Shown: positions 10,144 through 21,704, numbered from the stretch's first letter. The stretch: DNA of 64,000 nt from Pseudomonas chlororaphis (GCA_001023535.1 CP011020.1:2617734-2681733); one strand, 5' to 3'. Translations and numbers: made by a program. The notes: generated by a model not told the origin, from the letters alone.

Positions 10144-10160
10144 TTGGCCGCATTCTTGCT
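10144..10160 (+). promoter_or_regulatory. Sigma-54 (-24/-12) promoter of the gcv2 operon
   Basis: TTGGC-CGCATTC-TTGCT matches the consensus YTGGC-N7-TTGCW exactly in spacing, with GG and GC in the invariant positions. It is 80 bases upstream of gcvH and downstream of three enhancer-like boxes, which fits activation by GcsR. Confidence 0.8.
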
Positions 10161-10239
10161 ATGGGTATAGCCATTCGGCCGGGCCAAGTCCCGCGCCTTT
10201 CTTCGCGTCCACCAGACGAATCTGGCCCCAGGAGTTTCC

Positions 10240-10623
10240 ATGAGCGAGTTGCGTTTCACTGAAGATCACGAATGGCTGCGCACCGAAGCCGACGGCAGCG
10301 TTACAGTCGGCATCACCGCGTTTGCCCAGAACGCCTTGGGCGATGTGGTCTATGTTCAGTTACCGGAACTGCAAACCTACGCCAAGGGGGCTGAAGCCTC
10401 GACCGTGGAATCGGTGAAGGCCGCCAGCGGTGTCTACATGCCATTGGACGGTGACGTGCTGGAAGTCAACCCGGCCCTGGAAAGCAATCCGGAACTGGTC
10501 AACGAAGATCCGCTGGGCGAAGGCTGGTTTTTCCGCTTCACGCCGGCCAATCCCGCTGAAGTTGGCCAACTGTTGGATCAGGATGCCTACGACCGCCTGA
10601 TCAAAGCCAACGCCCAAGCCTGA
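10240..10623 (+). CDS. gcvH: Glycine cleavage system H protein
   Basis: 127-aa lipoyl-carrier protein that shuttles the aminomethyl group between P, T and L proteins. The lipoyl-lysine lies in [11 protein letters not shown] (Lys60). Length and the [14 protein letters not shown] C-terminal half (here [17 protein letters not shown]) are typical. The start follows an AGGAG ribosome site (CCAGGAGTTTCC). It is the first gene of the gcvH-gcvP-sdaA-gcvT operon, corresponding to gcvH2 of P. aeruginosa rather than the housekeeping copy. Confidence 0.96.
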   Translation: MSELRFTEDHEWLRTEADGSVTVGITAFAQNALGDVVYVQLPELQTYAKGAEASTVESVKAASGVYMPLDGDVLEVNPALESNPELVNEDPLGEGWFFRFTPANPAEVGQLLDQDAYDRLIKANAQA

Positions 10624-10633
10624 GGAGCGCCAC

Positions 10634-13483
10634 ATGACCGTTAATCTGGGCACCGCCAACGAATTCATCGCCCGTCACATCGGCCCACGGGCCAGCGACG
10701 AGCAAGCCATGCTAGAGCGCCTGGGCTACGACTCCCTGCAAGCCCTGAGCGCCAGCGTGATCCCTGAAAGCATCAAGGGCACCAGCGTGCTGGACATGGG
10801 GGACGGCCAGAGCGAAGCCGACGCACTGGCGTCGATCAAGGCCATCGCCAGCAAGAACCAACTGTTCAAGACCTACATCGGCCAGGGCTACTACAACTGC
10901 CACACGCCGGCACCGATCCTGCGCAACCTGCTGGAAAACCCGGCCTGGTACACCGCCTACACCCCGTACCAGCCAGAAATCTCCCAGGGCCGCCTCGAAG
11001 CACTGCTGAACTTCCAGACCCTGATCAGCGACCTCACCGGCCTGCCGATCGCCAACGCTTCCCTGTTGGACGAAGCCACTGCCGCCGCCGAAGCGATGAC
11101 CTTCTGCAAGCGCCTGAGCAAAAACAAGGGCAGCAACGCCTTCTTCGCCTCCGTACACAGCCACCCGCAAACCCTCGACGTGTTGCGCACCCGTGCCGAG
11201 CCCCTGGGCATCGACGTGGTGGTCGGCGACGAACGCGAACTGAGCGACACCAGCCAATTCTTCGGTGCGCTGTTGCAATACCCGGCCAGCAACGGTGACG
11301 TGTTCGACTACCGCGCCCTGACCGAGCGTTTCCACGCCAGCAACGCCCTGGTCGCCGTCGCGGCCGACCTGCTGGCCCTGACGCTGCTGACCCCGCCGGG
11401 TGAATTCGGCGCCGACGTCGCCATCGGCAGCGCCCAGCGCTTTGGCGTGCCCCTGGGCTTCGGTGGCCCACACGCGGCCTATTTCTCCACCAAGGACGCT
11501 TTCAAGCGCGACATGCCGGGCCGTCTGGTCGGCGTTTCCGTGGACCGTTTCGGCAAGCCGGCCCTGCGCCTGGCGATGCAGACCCGCGAACAACACATCC
11601 GCCGCGAGAAAGCCACGAGCAACATCTGCACCGCCCAGGTGCTGCTGGCCAACATCGCCAGCATGTACGCCGTGTACCACGGTCCCAAGGGCCTGGTGCA
11701 AATTGCCAATCGCATCCACCACCTGACCGCAATCCTCGCCAAAGGCCTGGGCGCGCTAGAGCTGAGCGTTGAGCAAGAGAGCTTCTTCGACACCCTGACC
11801 TTGCGCACCGGCGCGCAAACCGCAGCCCTGCACGACAAGGCCCGCGCACAGCGCATCAACCTGCGCGTGGTGGACGCGCAGCGCCTGGGCCTGTCCCTGG
11901 ACGAAACCACCAGCCAGGCGGATGTCGAAGCACTGTGGAACCTGTTGGCCGACGGCAAGGCCCTGCCGGACTTCGCCGCACTGGCCGCCAGCGTGCAAAG
12001 CCGCATCCCGGCCGAGCTGGTGCGCCAATCGGCGATCCTCAGCCACCCAGTGTTCAACCGCTACCATTCCGAAACCGAGCTGATGCGCTACCTGCGCAAG
12101 CTCGCCGACAAGGACCTGGCCCTGGATCGCACCATGATCCCCCTGGGTTCCTGCACCATGAAACTCAACGCCGCCAGCGAGATGATCCCGGTGACCTGGG
12201 CCGAGTTCGGCGCCCTGCATCCGTTCGCCCCGGCCGAGCAGAGTGCCGGTTACCAGCAACTGACCGATGAACTGGAAGCCATGCTGTGCGCCGCCACCGG
12301 TTACGACGCGGTGTCGCTGCAACCCAACGCCGGTTCCCAGGGTGAGTACGCCGGCCTGCTGGCGATCCGGGCCTATCACCAGAGCCGTGGCGAAGAGCGC
12401 CGCGACATCTGCCTGATCCCATCCTCGGCCCACGGCACCAACCCGGCCACTGCCAACATGGCGGGCATGCGCGTGGTGGTCACCGCGTGCGATGCCCGTG
12501 GCAACGTCGACATCGAAGACCTGCGCGCCAAGGCCATCGAACACCGCGAACACCTGGCCGCGCTGATGATCACGTACCCGTCCACCCACGGCGTGTTCGA
12601 GGAAGGCATCCGCGAAATCTGCGGCATCATCCATGACAACGGCGGCCAGGTGTACATCGACGGCGCCAACATGAACGCCATGGTCGGCCTTTGTGCACCG
12701 GGCAAGTTCGGTGGCGACGTGTCGCACCTCAACCTGCACAAGACCTTCTGTATTCCTCACGGCGGTGGCGGCCCAGGTGTCGGCCCGATCGGCGTCAAGT
12801 CGCACCTGGCGCCGTTCCTGCCGGGCCACGCGAACATGGACCGCAAGGAAGGCGCGGTGTGCGCGGCGCCGTTCGGCAGCGCGAGCATCCTGCCGATCAC
12901 CTGGATGTACATTCGCATGATGGGTGGCGCCGGCCTCAAGCGCGCTTCGCAGCTGGCGATCCTCAACGCCAACTACATTGCCCGCCGCCTGGAAGAGCAC
13001 TACCCGGTGCTCTACACCGGCAGCAACGGCCTGGTGGCCCACGAATGCATCCTCGACCTGCGCCCGCTCAAGGACAGCAGCGGCATCAGCGTCGATGACG
13101 TGGCCAAGCGCCTGATCGACTTCGGCTTCCACGCCCCGACCATGTCGTTCCCGGTGGCCGGCACGCTGATGATCGAACCGACCGAAAGCGAATCCAAGGA
13201 AGAGCTGGACCGCTTCTGCGACGCCATGATCTGCATCCGCGAAGAAATCCGCGCCGTGGAAAATGGCAGCCTGGACAAGGACGACAACCCGCTGAAGAAC
13301 GCCCCGCACACCGCGGCGGAGCTGGTCGGCGAGTGGACCCACCCCTACAGCCGCGAGCAAGCGGTGTACCCGGTGGCCTCGTTGATCGAAGGCAAATACT
13401 GGCCGCCCGTGGGCCGGGTCGACAACGTGTTCGGCGACCGCAACCTGGTGTGCGCTTGCCCGTCGATCGAAAGCTACGCTTAA
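10634..13483 (+). CDS. gcvP: Glycine dehydrogenase (decarboxylating), P protein
   Basis: 949-aa pyridoxal-phosphate enzyme that decarboxylates glycine and loads the aminomethyl group on GcvH. Single-chain form with both homologous halves. The PLP lysine is Lys703 in [18 protein letters not shown]. The start ATG at 10634 lies 10 bases after the gcvH stop with GAGG just upstream, so the genes are cotranscribed. The usual GSCTMKLNA and [12 protein letters not shown] motifs are present. No internal disruption. Confidence 0.97.
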   Translation: MTVNLGTANEFIARHIGPRASDEQAMLERLGYDSLQALSASVIPESIKGTSVLDMGDGQSEADALASIKAIASKNQLFKTYIGQGYYNCHTPAPILRNLLENPAWYTAYTPYQPEISQGRLEALLNFQTLISDLTGLPIANASLLDEATAAAEAMTFCKRLSKNKGSNAFFASVHSHPQTLDVLRTRAEPLGIDVVVGDERELSDTSQFFGALLQYPASNGDVFDYRALTERFHASNALVAVAADLLALTLLTPPGEFGADVAIGSAQRFGVPLGFGGPHAAYFSTKDAFKRDMPGRLVGVSVDRFGKPALRLAMQTREQHIRREKATSNICTAQVLLANIASMYAVYHGPKGLVQIANRIHHLTAILAKGLGALELSVEQESFFDTLTLRTGAQTAALHDKARAQRINLRVVDAQRLGLSLDETTSQADVEALWNLLADGKALPDFAALAASVQSRIPAELVRQSAILSHPVFNRYHSETELMRYLRKLADKDLALDRTMIPLGSCTMKLNAASEMIPVTWAEFGALHPFAPAEQSAGYQQLTDELEAMLCAATGYDAVSLQPNAGSQGEYAGLLAIRAYHQSRGEERRDICLIPSSAHGTNPATANMAGMRVVVTACDARGNVDIEDLRAKAIEHREHLAALMITYPSTHGVFEEGIREICGIIHDNGGQVYIDGANMNAMVGLCAPGKFGGDVSHLNLHKTFCIPHGGGGPGVGPIGVKSHLAPFLPGHANMDRKEGAVCAAPFGSASILPITWMYIRMMGGAGLKRASQLAILNANYIARRLEEHYPVLYTGSNGLVAHECILDLRPLKDSSGISVDDVAKRLIDFGFHAPTMSFPVAGTLMIEPTESESKEELDRFCDAMICIREEIRAVENGSLDKDDNPLKNAPHTAAELVGEWTHPYSREQAVYPVASLIEGKYWPPVGRVDNVFGDRNLVCACPSIESYA

Positions 13484-13485
13484 GA

Positions 13486-13573
13486 AGCAGCGACAAGTGA
13501 CAAGCCGCAAGCTGCAAGTAAGAGCCACTCGGCTTTTAACTTGCAGCCTGTAGCTTGAAGCTCGTAGCTGCTC
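13486..13573. repeat. Long imperfect palindrome between gcvP and sdaA
   Basis: An imperfect inverted repeat fills the gene gap. The inner stem pairs 13511-13526 (GCTGCAAGTAAGAGCC) with 13531-13547 (GGCTTTTAACTTGCAGC) around the loop ACTC. The outer flanks (GAAGCAGCGACAAGTGACAAG against AGCTTGAAGCTCGTAGCTGC) also pair with mismatches, giving roughly 43 bases per arm. It belongs to the 'aagctgcaagct' class of intergenic palindromes common in Pseudomonas. It sits where P. aeruginosa has glyA2. Confidence 0.8.
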
Positions 13574-13588
13574 CCCCAGGAGCCCCCT

Positions 13589-14965
<1,377 letters not shown>

Positions 14966-15004
14966 CGCGTGCTTCCCTGCCCTCTACCTCTTCCAGGAGC
15001 TGAT

Positions 15005-16129
15005 ATGTCCACCGAACCACTGCGCAAGACCCCGCTGCACGCGCTGCACCTCGAACTCGGCGCCCGTATGGTGCCGTTCGCCGGCTACGACATGCCGGTC
15101 CAGTACCCGTTGGGCGTGATGAAAGAACACCAGCACACCCGCGACCAGGCCGGGTTGTTCGACGTGTCCCACATGGGCCAGATCCGCCTGAGCGGCGCGG
15201 GTGCCGCCAAGGCCTTGGAGACCCTGGTGCCGGTGGACATCATCGACCTGCCGGTGGGCATGCAGCGCTACGCCATGTTCACCAACGAGCAAGGTGGGAT
15301 CCTCGACGACCTGATGGTGGCCAACCTGGGCAACGACGAACTGTTCCTGGTGGTCAACGCGGCCTGCAAGGACCAGGACCTGGCCCACCTGCGCAACCAT
15401 ATCGGCAACCAATGCACCATCGAGCCTTTGTTCGAAGCGCGCGCCTTGCTCGCTCTGCAAGGCCCCGCCGCCGTCACCGTGCTCGCACGCCTGGCGCCAG
15501 ACGTGGCGAAGATGACCTTCATGCAATTTCAGCGTGTCACGCTGCTGGGCGTGGAGTGCTTCGTCAGCCGTTCCGGCTACACCGGTGAAGACGGCTTCGA
15601 GATCTCCGTACCCGTCGCCGACGTGGAAACCCTGGCCCGCGCCCTGCTGGCCGAGCCGGAAGTCGCCGCCATCGGCCTCGGCGCCCGTGACTCCCTGCGC
15701 CTGGAAGCCGGCCTGTGCCTTTACGGCCATGACATGAACACCGAGACCACCCCGATCGAGGCGAGCCTGCTGTGGGCCATTTCCAAGGTTCGACGTGCCG
15801 ATGGCGCCCGTGCCGGTGGCTTCCCCGGCGCTGAGACCGTGTTTGCCCAACAACAGGGCACAGTGAAGCGTAAACGCGTGGGCCTGCTGCCCCAGGAACG
15901 CACACCGGTGCGCGAAGGCGCTGAGATCGTCAACGAGGCGGGCGAGACGATCGGAACCGTATGCAGCGGCGGTTTCGGCCCGACCTTGGGCGGCCCGTTG
16001 GCCATGGGTTACCTGGACAGTGCCTATGTCGCGCTGGAGACGCCTGTCTGGGCCATTGTTCGTGGGAAAAAGGTGCCTTTGCTTGTAAGCAAAATGCCAT
16101 TTGTTGCACAACGCTACTATCGCGGATGA
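15005..16129 (+). CDS. gcvT: Glycine cleavage system T protein (aminomethyltransferase)
   Basis: 374-aa T protein, releasing ammonia and forming methylene-THF. The start at 15005 is chosen over an in-frame codon at 14969 because CCAGGAGC lies 6 bases upstream and the protein then begins [14 protein letters not shown] like known T proteins. Typical motifs: [52 protein letters not shown]. Last gene of the operon; a long inverted repeat follows the stop. Confidence 0.96.
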   Translation: MSTEPLRKTPLHALHLELGARMVPFAGYDMPVQYPLGVMKEHQHTRDQAGLFDVSHMGQIRLSGAGAAKALETLVPVDIIDLPVGMQRYAMFTNEQGGILDDLMVANLGNDELFLVVNAACKDQDLAHLRNHIGNQCTIEPLFEARALLALQGPAAVTVLARLAPDVAKMTFMQFQRVTLLGVECFVSRSGYTGEDGFEISVPVADVETLARALLAEPEVAAIGLGARDSLRLEAGLCLYGHDMNTETTPIEASLLWAISKVRRADGARAGGFPGAETVFAQQQGTVKRKRVGLLPQERTPVREGAEIVNEAGETIGTVCSGGFGPTLGGPLAMGYLDSAYVALETPVWAIVRGKKVPLLVSKMPFVAQRYYRG

Positions 16130-16523
16130 TTGACTGTTTCTATAAGTAACGCGATTGCGTTATACGTGCACTAATGTGTAACGCAATCGCCATAAAAAGG
16201 TGCATCTAATTGTCGCGGGCATCTTGCTTATAACAGTCAAGAAGTACCCAACTCGCCTTTCGAATAAGCCCACGCCAGCGAAGCGCTTAAATGCCAGCAA
16301 CGTGAGCAAATACGGGCCCCTCAGGGGGGTTGTTTTTTTGTTGGTGGTTGGCGTAGAGTTTGGCCACTGTGTTTGCATGGGTCGCTTGGAATCGTGACCT
16401 GGGCAGTAGCTTATGAAGTTCGCTACATCCCGCTCGACGTCTCTTACTTTCCTGCAACCCAGCCCCAGTACTCTTTCATATGAAAGAGGCTGTCATCAAT
16501 TTTAGCGTCAAGGAAATAAGAAA
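16130..16523. other. Intergenic region gcvT-csp, 394 bases
   Basis: Holds an inverted repeat just after gcvT (16151-16190) and a short C4/G4 hairpin followed by TTGTTTTTTTG near 16316-16342 that could be a weak terminator. It also holds the leader of the cold-shock gene (about 16440-16523). Open frames of 65 and 72 codons on opposite strands overlap here, but neither has a convincing ribosome site or recognisable product, so I do not call them. Confidence 0.6.
16151..16190. repeat. 12-bp perfect inverted repeat downstream of gcvT
   Basis: GCGATTGCGTTA (16151-16162) pairs exactly with TAACGCAATCGC (16179-16190) across a 16-base loop. Left of it another TAACGC makes the left arm itself near-palindromic. 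There is no T-run afterwards, so it is not a standard terminator; it could be a regulator site or an RNA hairpin ending the gcv mRNA. Confidence 0.75.
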
Positions 16524-16736
16524 ATGTCGAATCGTCAGAGCGGTACCGTCAAGTGGTTCAACGACGAAAAGGGTTTTGGTTTTATCACCCCTGAAAGCGG
16601 TCCGGATCTGTTCGTGCACTTTCGCGCGATCCAGGGCAACGGCTTCAAGACCCTGAAAGAAGGCCAGAAGGTCACTTTCGTTGCGGTGCAAGGCCAGAAA
16701 GGCATGCAGGCTGACGAAGTACAAGCAGAAAGCTAA
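16524..16736 (+). CDS. Cold-shock protein, CspA family
   Basis: 70-aa single cold-shock domain. Both RNA-binding motifs are present, GFGFI (RNP1, residues 19-23 within KGFGFITP) and DLFVHF (RNP2, 29-34). It acts as an RNA chaperone in the cytoplasm. AAGGAAATAAGAAA supplies the ribosome site. A strong terminator follows 15 bases after the stop, so the gene is monocistronic. It is of the same family as the C-terminal domain encoded at 40271-40876. Confidence 0.93.
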   Translation: MSNRQSGTVKWFNDEKGFGFITPESGPDLFVHFRAIQGNGFKTLKEGQKVTFVAVQGQKGMQADEVQAES

Positions 16737-16748
16737 TTTTCTGAAATG

Positions 16749-16782
16749 AAAAAGCCCCTGATTGATATCAGGGGCTTTTTTA
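16749..16782 (+). terminator. Rho-independent terminator of the cold-shock gene
   Basis: AAAGCCCCTG (16751-16760), loop ATTGATAT, CAGGGGCTTT, then a T-run: a 10-bp stem with T-tract, 12 bases after the stop codon. Confidence 0.93.
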
Positions 16783-16826
16783 TGGGCGCAATTCCGTAGA
16801 ATGCCTTCTTTTTTTCCGAGGCCACC

Positions 16827-17315
16827 ATGCCCAAGCACCTGCTCAATCCCCAGGGCGACTTCCCTCCCGTCGGCCTGGGCCGTCGCCTGGCGGCGATGTT
16901 CTATGACTTCCTGCTGTGCACGGCGCTGTTGATCGTCACCAGTGGCGCCTACAAGATGATCCAGATGGCAATCATCGGCGAAGAGAAGATGCGCGCCCTG
17001 ACCGAAGCCGGCGCGCTGGACGGTGACCCGTTGCTGTCTACCGTGCTGCTGTTCGTATTGTTCGGTTTCTTCGCCAAGTTCTGGACCCACAACGGCCAGA
17101 CCCTGGGCATGCAGGTATGGTGCATTCGCGTGCAGAACGCCGATGGCACGGCTATCAGCCTGTGGCAGGCACTGTTGCGCTTCGTGGTGTCGATTGCGTC
17201 ATGGCTGCCGCTGGGGCTGGGCTTCATCTGGGCGCTGTTCGACAAGCGCAAGCGCAGTTGGCATGACATCTACTCGGACACGCAACTGGTGCGGATTCCG
17301 AAGAAGACCCGGTAA
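16827..17315 (+). CDS. RDD-family inner-membrane protein
   Basis: 162 aa. The RDD hallmark residues (here GLGRRLAAMFYDFLL) begin at about residue 17, followed by three predicted membrane segments (about 28-48, 72-92 and 115-140) and a C-terminal KRKRSWHDIYSDTQLV motif that closes the family domain. The role of RDD proteins is generally unclear; some are ion antiporters. It has its own start with GAGG 6 bases upstream. It is convergent with nadA, with a REP cluster between. Confidence 0.85.
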   Translation: MPKHLLNPQGDFPPVGLGRRLAAMFYDFLLCTALLIVTSGAYKMIQMAIIGEEKMRALTEAGALDGDPLLSTVLLFVLFGFFAKFWTHNGQTLGMQVWCIRVQNADGTAISLWQALLRFVVSIASWLPLGLGFIWALFDKRKRSWHDIYSDTQLVRIPKKTR

Positions 17316-17343
17316 CAGCGGCGCTTTGTCAGGGGAGCCCCAT

Positions 17344-17510
17344 TGTGGCGAGGGGATTTATCCCCGCTGGGCTGCGAAGCAGCCCCAAACAGTCAACTCG
17401 ATTGTCCTGGCGTACCGAATCGGCTGGCTTTAGGGGCGCTTCGCGCCCCAACGGGGATAAATCCCCTCGCCACAGATAAATCCCCTCGCCACAGATAACC
17501 CCCTCGCCAT
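17344..17510. repeat. REP cluster, family B, with a 19-bp tandem triplication
   Basis: Left arm TGTGGCGAGGGGATTTATCC with the GGGCTGCGAAGCAGCCCC hairpin, right arm GGGGCGCTTCGCGCCCC and GGATAAATCCCCTCGCCACA. The right-arm end GATAAATCCCCTCGCCACA is then repeated with a 19-base period (starts 17456, 17475 and, degenerate, 17494). It lies between the 3' ends of the RDD gene and nadA. Confidence 0.88.
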
Positions 17511-17525
17511 AGGAGACAGCTCCGC

Positions 17526-18584
17526 TCAGGCGTTCCCCGCCAATTTCATCCGCGCCGCCTGGGTAAAGTCCAGCATGCGCTTGAGCGGGCGAATGGCCTG
17601 GGGAATCAGGGCCGGGTCGACGAAGATCTCGTTGGCACCTTCCTGCAAGCTCTTGAGCGTGCGCTCCAGGGTGTTCATCGCCATCCACGGGCAATGCGCG
17701 CAACTGCGGCACGCCGCGCCGTTACCGGCGGTTGGGGCCTCGATGAAGACCTTGTCCGGGCACAGCTGCTGCATCTTGTAGAAGATGCCGCGGTCGGTGG
17801 CGACGATCAGCGTCTTGTTCGGCAGGCTCTGGGCCGCAGCGATCAACTGACTGGTGGAACCCACTGCGTCCGCCAGCTCAATCACCGATGTCGGCGACTC
17901 CGGGTGCACCAGGATCGCAGCGTCCGGATACAGCGCCTTCATGTCCTCCAACTGCTTGGACTTGAACTCCTCGTGGACGATGCAGGCACCGTCCCAGAGC
18001 AGCATGTCGGCTCCGGTCTTGCGCTGGATGTAGGTCCCCAGGTGCTTGTCCGGGCCCCAGATGATCGTCTCGCCGTTGTCCATCAGACTCTCGACGATCT
18101 CCAGCGCGCAGCTGGATGTCACCACCCAGTCAGCTCGGGCCTTGACCGCCGCCGAGGTGTTGGCATACACCACCACCGTGCGCTCCGGGTGCTGGTCGCA
18201 GAACGCCGAGAACTCGTCCACCGGGCAACCCAGGTCCAGGGAGCAGGTGGCTTCCAGGGTCGGCATCAACACGCGTTTTTCCGGGTTGAGGATCTTGGCG
18301 GTCTCGCCCATGAACTTGACCCCGGCAACGACCACGGTCTTGGCCGGGTGGGCATTGCCAAAGCGGGCCATCTCCAGGGAGTCGGACACGCAGCCGCCGG
18401 TTTCCTCGGCCAGGGCCTGGATGATCGGATCACAGTAGAAATGCGCGACCAGTACCGCGTCCTGAGCCTTGAGCTCGGCGGCGATGGCGGCGCGGTACCA
18501 GGCTTCCTGTTCGGCGGACAGCGGCTTGGGCTGCTTGGCGTCAAGGTGGGCCTGGACCAGAAGGCGTTCAGAAATTTGCGTCAT
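17526..18584 (-). CDS. nadA: Quinolinate synthase
   Basis: 352 aa. A 4Fe-4S enzyme that condenses iminoaspartate with dihydroxyacetone phosphate in NAD synthesis. Visible family motifs are [17 protein letters not shown] near residue 47, [16 protein letters not shown], the glycine-rich [10 protein letters not shown], and the C-terminal cysteine cluster [13 protein letters not shown]. Start ATG at 18584. It is not in an operon here; nadB and nadC are outside the window. Confidence 0.96.
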   Translation of the reverse strand: MTQISERLLVQAHLDAKQPKPLSAEQEAWYRAAIAAELKAQDAVLVAHFYCDPIIQALAEETGGCVSDSLEMARFGNAHPAKTVVVAGVKFMGETAKILNPEKRVLMPTLEATCSLDLGCPVDEFSAFCDQHPERTVVVYANTSAAVKARADWVVTSSCALEIVESLMDNGETIIWGPDKHLGTYIQRKTGADMLLWDGACIVHEEFKSKQLEDMKALYPDAAILVHPESPTSVIELADAVGSTSQLIAAAQSLPNKTLIVATDRGIFYKMQQLCPDKVFIEAPTAGNGAACRSCAHCPWMAMNTLERTLKSLQEGANEIFVDPALIPQAIRPLKRMLDFTQAARMKLAGNA

Positions 18585-18778
18585 GTTCGCAAGACCTGCA
18601 AGCGCGTTTAGCGCGAAAGTCGAGTATACACCCGGCTCCGGACCACTCGGGTACCGCCGGGAAAGTGGGTATCAATCAGGCACGGGACAGCGTGAAGCCG
18701 GCAAGGCTACAGAATATCCCGGCGATGCAAAAGATCATTCTGACCTGTGCCCGACCTCAGCCCCGAACGCGATCCACC

Positions 18779-18820
18779 GTGGCGAGGGAGCTTACTCCCG
18801 CTGGGCTGCGAAGCAGCCCC
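18779..18820. repeat. Single REP element, family B
   Basis: GTGGCGAGGGAGCTTACTCC followed by the GGGCTGCGAAGCAGCCCC hairpin. Unlike most other loci here there is no inverse partner. Confidence 0.82.
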
Positions 18821-18867
18821 AAACATGGCCGGCTCAAATCGACCGCCAACTTGCGTTCCCCTCAAGC

Positions 18868-18882
18868 TGACTGAAATGTAAT
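18868..18882. promoter_or_regulatory. Candidate CopR/CusR-type copper box
   Basis: TGACTGAAATGTAAT, about 95 bases upstream of copA. Its right half (ATGTAAT) and spacing resemble the TTAC/TGAC-N-TGTAAT boxes of copper two-component regulators. Only one arm is strong. No copRS pair is in the window, so any regulator would act from elsewhere. Confidence 0.4.
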
Positions 18883-18976
18883 CACTCGCCCCACTCGCCT
18901 GTGTCATCTTTTCGTTCAAACCTGCCAAGGAGATTGCTCCGGGCACGTGGCGAATCGACTGACGGACCTCCATCGT

Positions 18977-20752
18977 ATGCAAACCAAAACTTCCCGGCGC
19001 ACCTTCGTAAAGGGTCTGACTGCCGGCGGCATCCTCGGCGGCCTGGGCTTGTGGCGCGCGCCTGTCTGGGCGGTCACCGGCCCCGGCCAGCCCAACGTCC
19101 TGAGCGGCACCGAGTTCGATCTGTTCATTGGCGAAAGCCCGGTCAACTTCACCGGCACCCCACGTACCGCCCAGACCATCAACGGCGGCATTCCCGGCCC
19201 GCTGCTGCGCTGGCGTGAAGGCGACACCGTCACCCTGCGGGTGCGCAATCGCTTGAAGGATACAACCTCCATCCACTGGCACGGCATCCTGCTGCCAGCC
19301 AACATGGACGGCGTTCCGGGGTTGAGCTTCAAGGGCATCGAACCCGACGGCATGTATGTGTATCAGTTCAAGGTCCGGCAAAACGGCACCTACTGGTACC
19401 ACAGCCATTCAGGCTTCCAGGAGCAATCCGGGGTCTACGGCCCGCTGGTGATCGACGCCAGGGAACCGGAGCCCTTCCAATACGAACGGGACTATGTGGT
19501 GATGCTCACCGACTGGACCGATGAAGACCCCGGCAACATCCTTCGCAAGCTCAAGAAACAGTCGGACTACTACAACTACAACAAACGCACCGTCGGCGAC
19601 TTCATTGACGATGTGGGCAAGAACGGCTGGGCCAGCACTGTGGCCGATCGCAAGATGTGGGCCGAGATGAAGATGAACCCCACGGACCTGGCCGACGTCA
19701 GCGGTGCCACCTACACCTACCTCATGAACGGCCAGGCGCCGGACATGAACTGGACCGGCCTGTTCAAGCCTGGCGAACGTCTTCGCCTGCGCTTTATCAA
19801 CGGCTCGGCCATGAGCTATTTCGACGTGCGCATTCCCGGCTTGAAGATGACGGTGGTGGCGTCCGACGGCCAATACGTCAAACCGGTGAGTGTCGATGAG
19901 TTTCGGATCGCCGTGGCCGAAACCTATGACGTCATCGTCGAACCGACCCAAGAGGCCTACACCCTGTTCGCCCAGTCCATGGACCGCACCGGCTATGCCC
20001 GCGGCACCCTCGCGGCCAGGGCCGGGTTGTCGGCACCGGTGCCGCCCCTGGACCCGCGGCCATTGGTGACCATGGACGACATGGGCATGGGCGGCATGGA
20101 CCACGGCTCGATGCAGGGCATGGCCGGGATGGACCACAGCCAGATGCAGGGCATGGATCATAGCCAGATGCAGGGCATGGGCGACATGTCCGGTATGGAT
20201 CACGGTGCCATGCAAGGCACGGACGGCATGCTGTCGCACCCCGACACCGAGAAAGACAACCCCCTGGTAGACATGCAGGCCATGAGCGTCAAGCCCAAGC
20301 TCGACGACCCGGGCATGGGGCTGCGCGACAACGGCCGCAAAGTGCTGACCTACTCAGACCTGCGCAGCACCTTCCCCGACCCCGACGGCCGCGAACCGGG
20401 CCGTACGATCGAGCTGCACCTGACCGGGCACATGGAAAAATTCGCCTGGTCATTCAACGGCGTGAAATTTTCCGACGCCGCGCCGCTGCTGCTCAAGTAC
20501 GGCGAGCGACTGCGCATCGTGCTGATCAACGACACCATGATGACCCACCCCATCCACCTGCACGGCATGTGGAGCGATCTGGAGGACGAGAACGGCCAGT
20601 TCATGGTGCGCAAGCACACCCTCGACGTACCACCGGGCGCCAGGCGCAGCTACCGCGTCACCGCCGATGCCCTCGGGCGTTGGGCGTATCACTGCCACCT
20701 GCTGTACCACATGGAGATGGGGATGTTCCGTGAAGTTCGGGTGCAGGAATGA
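18977..20752 (+). CDS. copA: Copper-resistance multicopper oxidase
   Basis: 591 aa from ATG 18977. Periplasmic multicopper oxidase of the CopA/PcoA family, exported by Tat ([13 protein letters not shown]). Type 1-3 copper ligands are visible: [18 protein letters not shown] and [13 protein letters not shown] at the C-terminus. Between domains 2 and 3 is a Met/His-rich stretch with repeated MDHSQMQG units (residues about 370-420) that binds copper. An alternative GTG at 18947 has AAGGAG 14 bases upstream; ATG is preferred because CopA homologues begin just before the Tat motif, though no ribosome site is obvious there. First gene of copABCD. Confidence 0.93.
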   Translation: MQTKTSRRTFVKGLTAGGILGGLGLWRAPVWAVTGPGQPNVLSGTEFDLFIGESPVNFTGTPRTAQTINGGIPGPLLRWREGDTVTLRVRNRLKDTTSIHWHGILLPANMDGVPGLSFKGIEPDGMYVYQFKVRQNGTYWYHSHSGFQEQSGVYGPLVIDAREPEPFQYERDYVVMLTDWTDEDPGNILRKLKKQSDYYNYNKRTVGDFIDDVGKNGWASTVADRKMWAEMKMNPTDLADVSGATYTYLMNGQAPDMNWTGLFKPGERLRLRFINGSAMSYFDVRIPGLKMTVVASDGQYVKPVSVDEFRIAVAETYDVIVEPTQEAYTLFAQSMDRTGYARGTLAARAGLSAPVPPLDPRPLVTMDDMGMGGMDHGSMQGMAGMDHSQMQGMDHSQMQGMGDMSGMDHGAMQGTDGMLSHPDTEKDNPLVDMQAMSVKPKLDDPGMGLRDNGRKVLTYSDLRSTFPDPDGREPGRTIELHLTGHMEKFAWSFNGVKFSDAAPLLLKYGERLRIVLINDTMMTHPIHLHGMWSDLEDENGQFMVRKHTLDVPPGARRSYRVTADALGRWAYHCHLLYHMEMGMFREVRVQE

Positions 20753-20762
20753 GGAGCCGAGC

Positions 20763-21704
20763 ATGACCACTGTTTTTCAATACCCCCTGGCACTCATGGC
20801 CAGCCTGACCCTCGGCGCCACCTCGGCCTGGGCGGCGGGCAACGACATGCAAGGCATGGATCACAGCCAGATGCACGGGATGGACCATAGCCAGATGCAC
20901 GGGATGGACCATAGCCAGATGCAAGGTATGGATTCGATGCAAGGCATGGACTCGATGCAGGGCATGGAACCCATGCAATCAGCGCCGACCACCAGCCGCA
21001 CGCCGATCCCGGAACTGACAGCCGCCGATCGCGCCGCCGTCTACGAGGATCACGGCGGACACGCGGTGCATGACAGTGCAATCAATTCGTTTTTCCTCAT
21101 TGACCAACTGGAGTGGCAAGACGCCGATGACGGCAGCGCCCTGAGCTGGGATGCCTCCGGCTGGATCGGTGGCGACATCGACCGTTTGTGGCTGCGCTCC
21201 GAAGGTGAACGCCTCAACGGCAAGACCGAAGAGGCGGAACTTCAGGCCCTGTGGGGCCACGCCATCAGTCCTTGGTGGGACGTGGTGGCCGGCGTACGCC
21301 AGGACTTCAAGCCGGGCGATGCGCAAACCTGGGCCGCCTTCGGCGTGCAAGGCATGGCGTTGTACAACTTCGAAGCCCAAGCCACCGCGTTCATCGGCGA
21401 AGGTGGCCAGAGCGCGGCGCGACTGGAAGGTGACTACGACATCTTGCTGACCAATCGGTTGATCCTGCAGCCCACCGCCGAGGTCAACTTCTATGGCAAG
21501 AACGACCCCGCCCGCGGTGTCGGCTCAGGGCTGTCGGACACCGAACTCGGCGTACGGCTGCGTTATGAAATACGCCGCGAGTTCGCGCCCTACATGGGTG
21601 TTACCTGGAATCGGGTCTATGGCAACACCGCCGACTACGCTCGCGAAGAGGGCGAAGACCACAGCGAAGCCCGTCTGGTGTTGGGCGTGCGCATGTGGTT
21701 CTGA
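20763..21704 (+). CDS. copB: Copper-resistance outer-membrane protein
   Basis: 313 aa. Signal peptide at 1-23 ([14 protein letters not shown]). The mature N-terminus has a run of MDHSQMHG and MDSMQGM units (about residues 28-70) for copper binding. The rest (about 90-313) is the CopB beta-barrel domain ending in aromatic MWF. ATG 20763 is preferred to an upstream in-frame codon at 20667 since GAGGAG precedes it and the signal peptide follows directly. It is 10 bases after copA. Confidence 0.92.
   Translation: MTTVFQYPLALMASLTLGATSAWAAGNDMQGMDHSQMHGMDHSQMHGMDHSQMQGMDSMQGMDSMQGMEPMQSAPTTSRTPIPELTAADRAAVYEDHGGHAVHDSAINSFFLIDQLEWQDADDGSALSWDASGWIGGDIDRLWLRSEGERLNGKTEEAELQALWGHAISPWWDVVAGVRQDFKPGDAQTWAAFGVQGMALYNFEAQATAFIGEGGQSAARLEGDYDILLTNRLILQPTAEVNFYGKNDPARGVGSGLSDTELGVRLRYEIRREFAPYMGVTWNRVYGNTADYAREEGEDHSEARLVLGVRMWF

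Larger units (their letters stand above)
18585..18976. other. Intergenic region nadA-copA, 392 bases
   Basis: Divergent promoter region. It contains a single family-B REP element (18779-18820) and a copper-box-like sequence (18868-18882). No gene with a credible start was seen. Confidence 0.6.

Noticed and set aside
16160..16397. Two overlapping short frames on opposite strands after gcvT
   Set aside because: Neither has a ribosome site or known similarity, and they include hairpin sequence.
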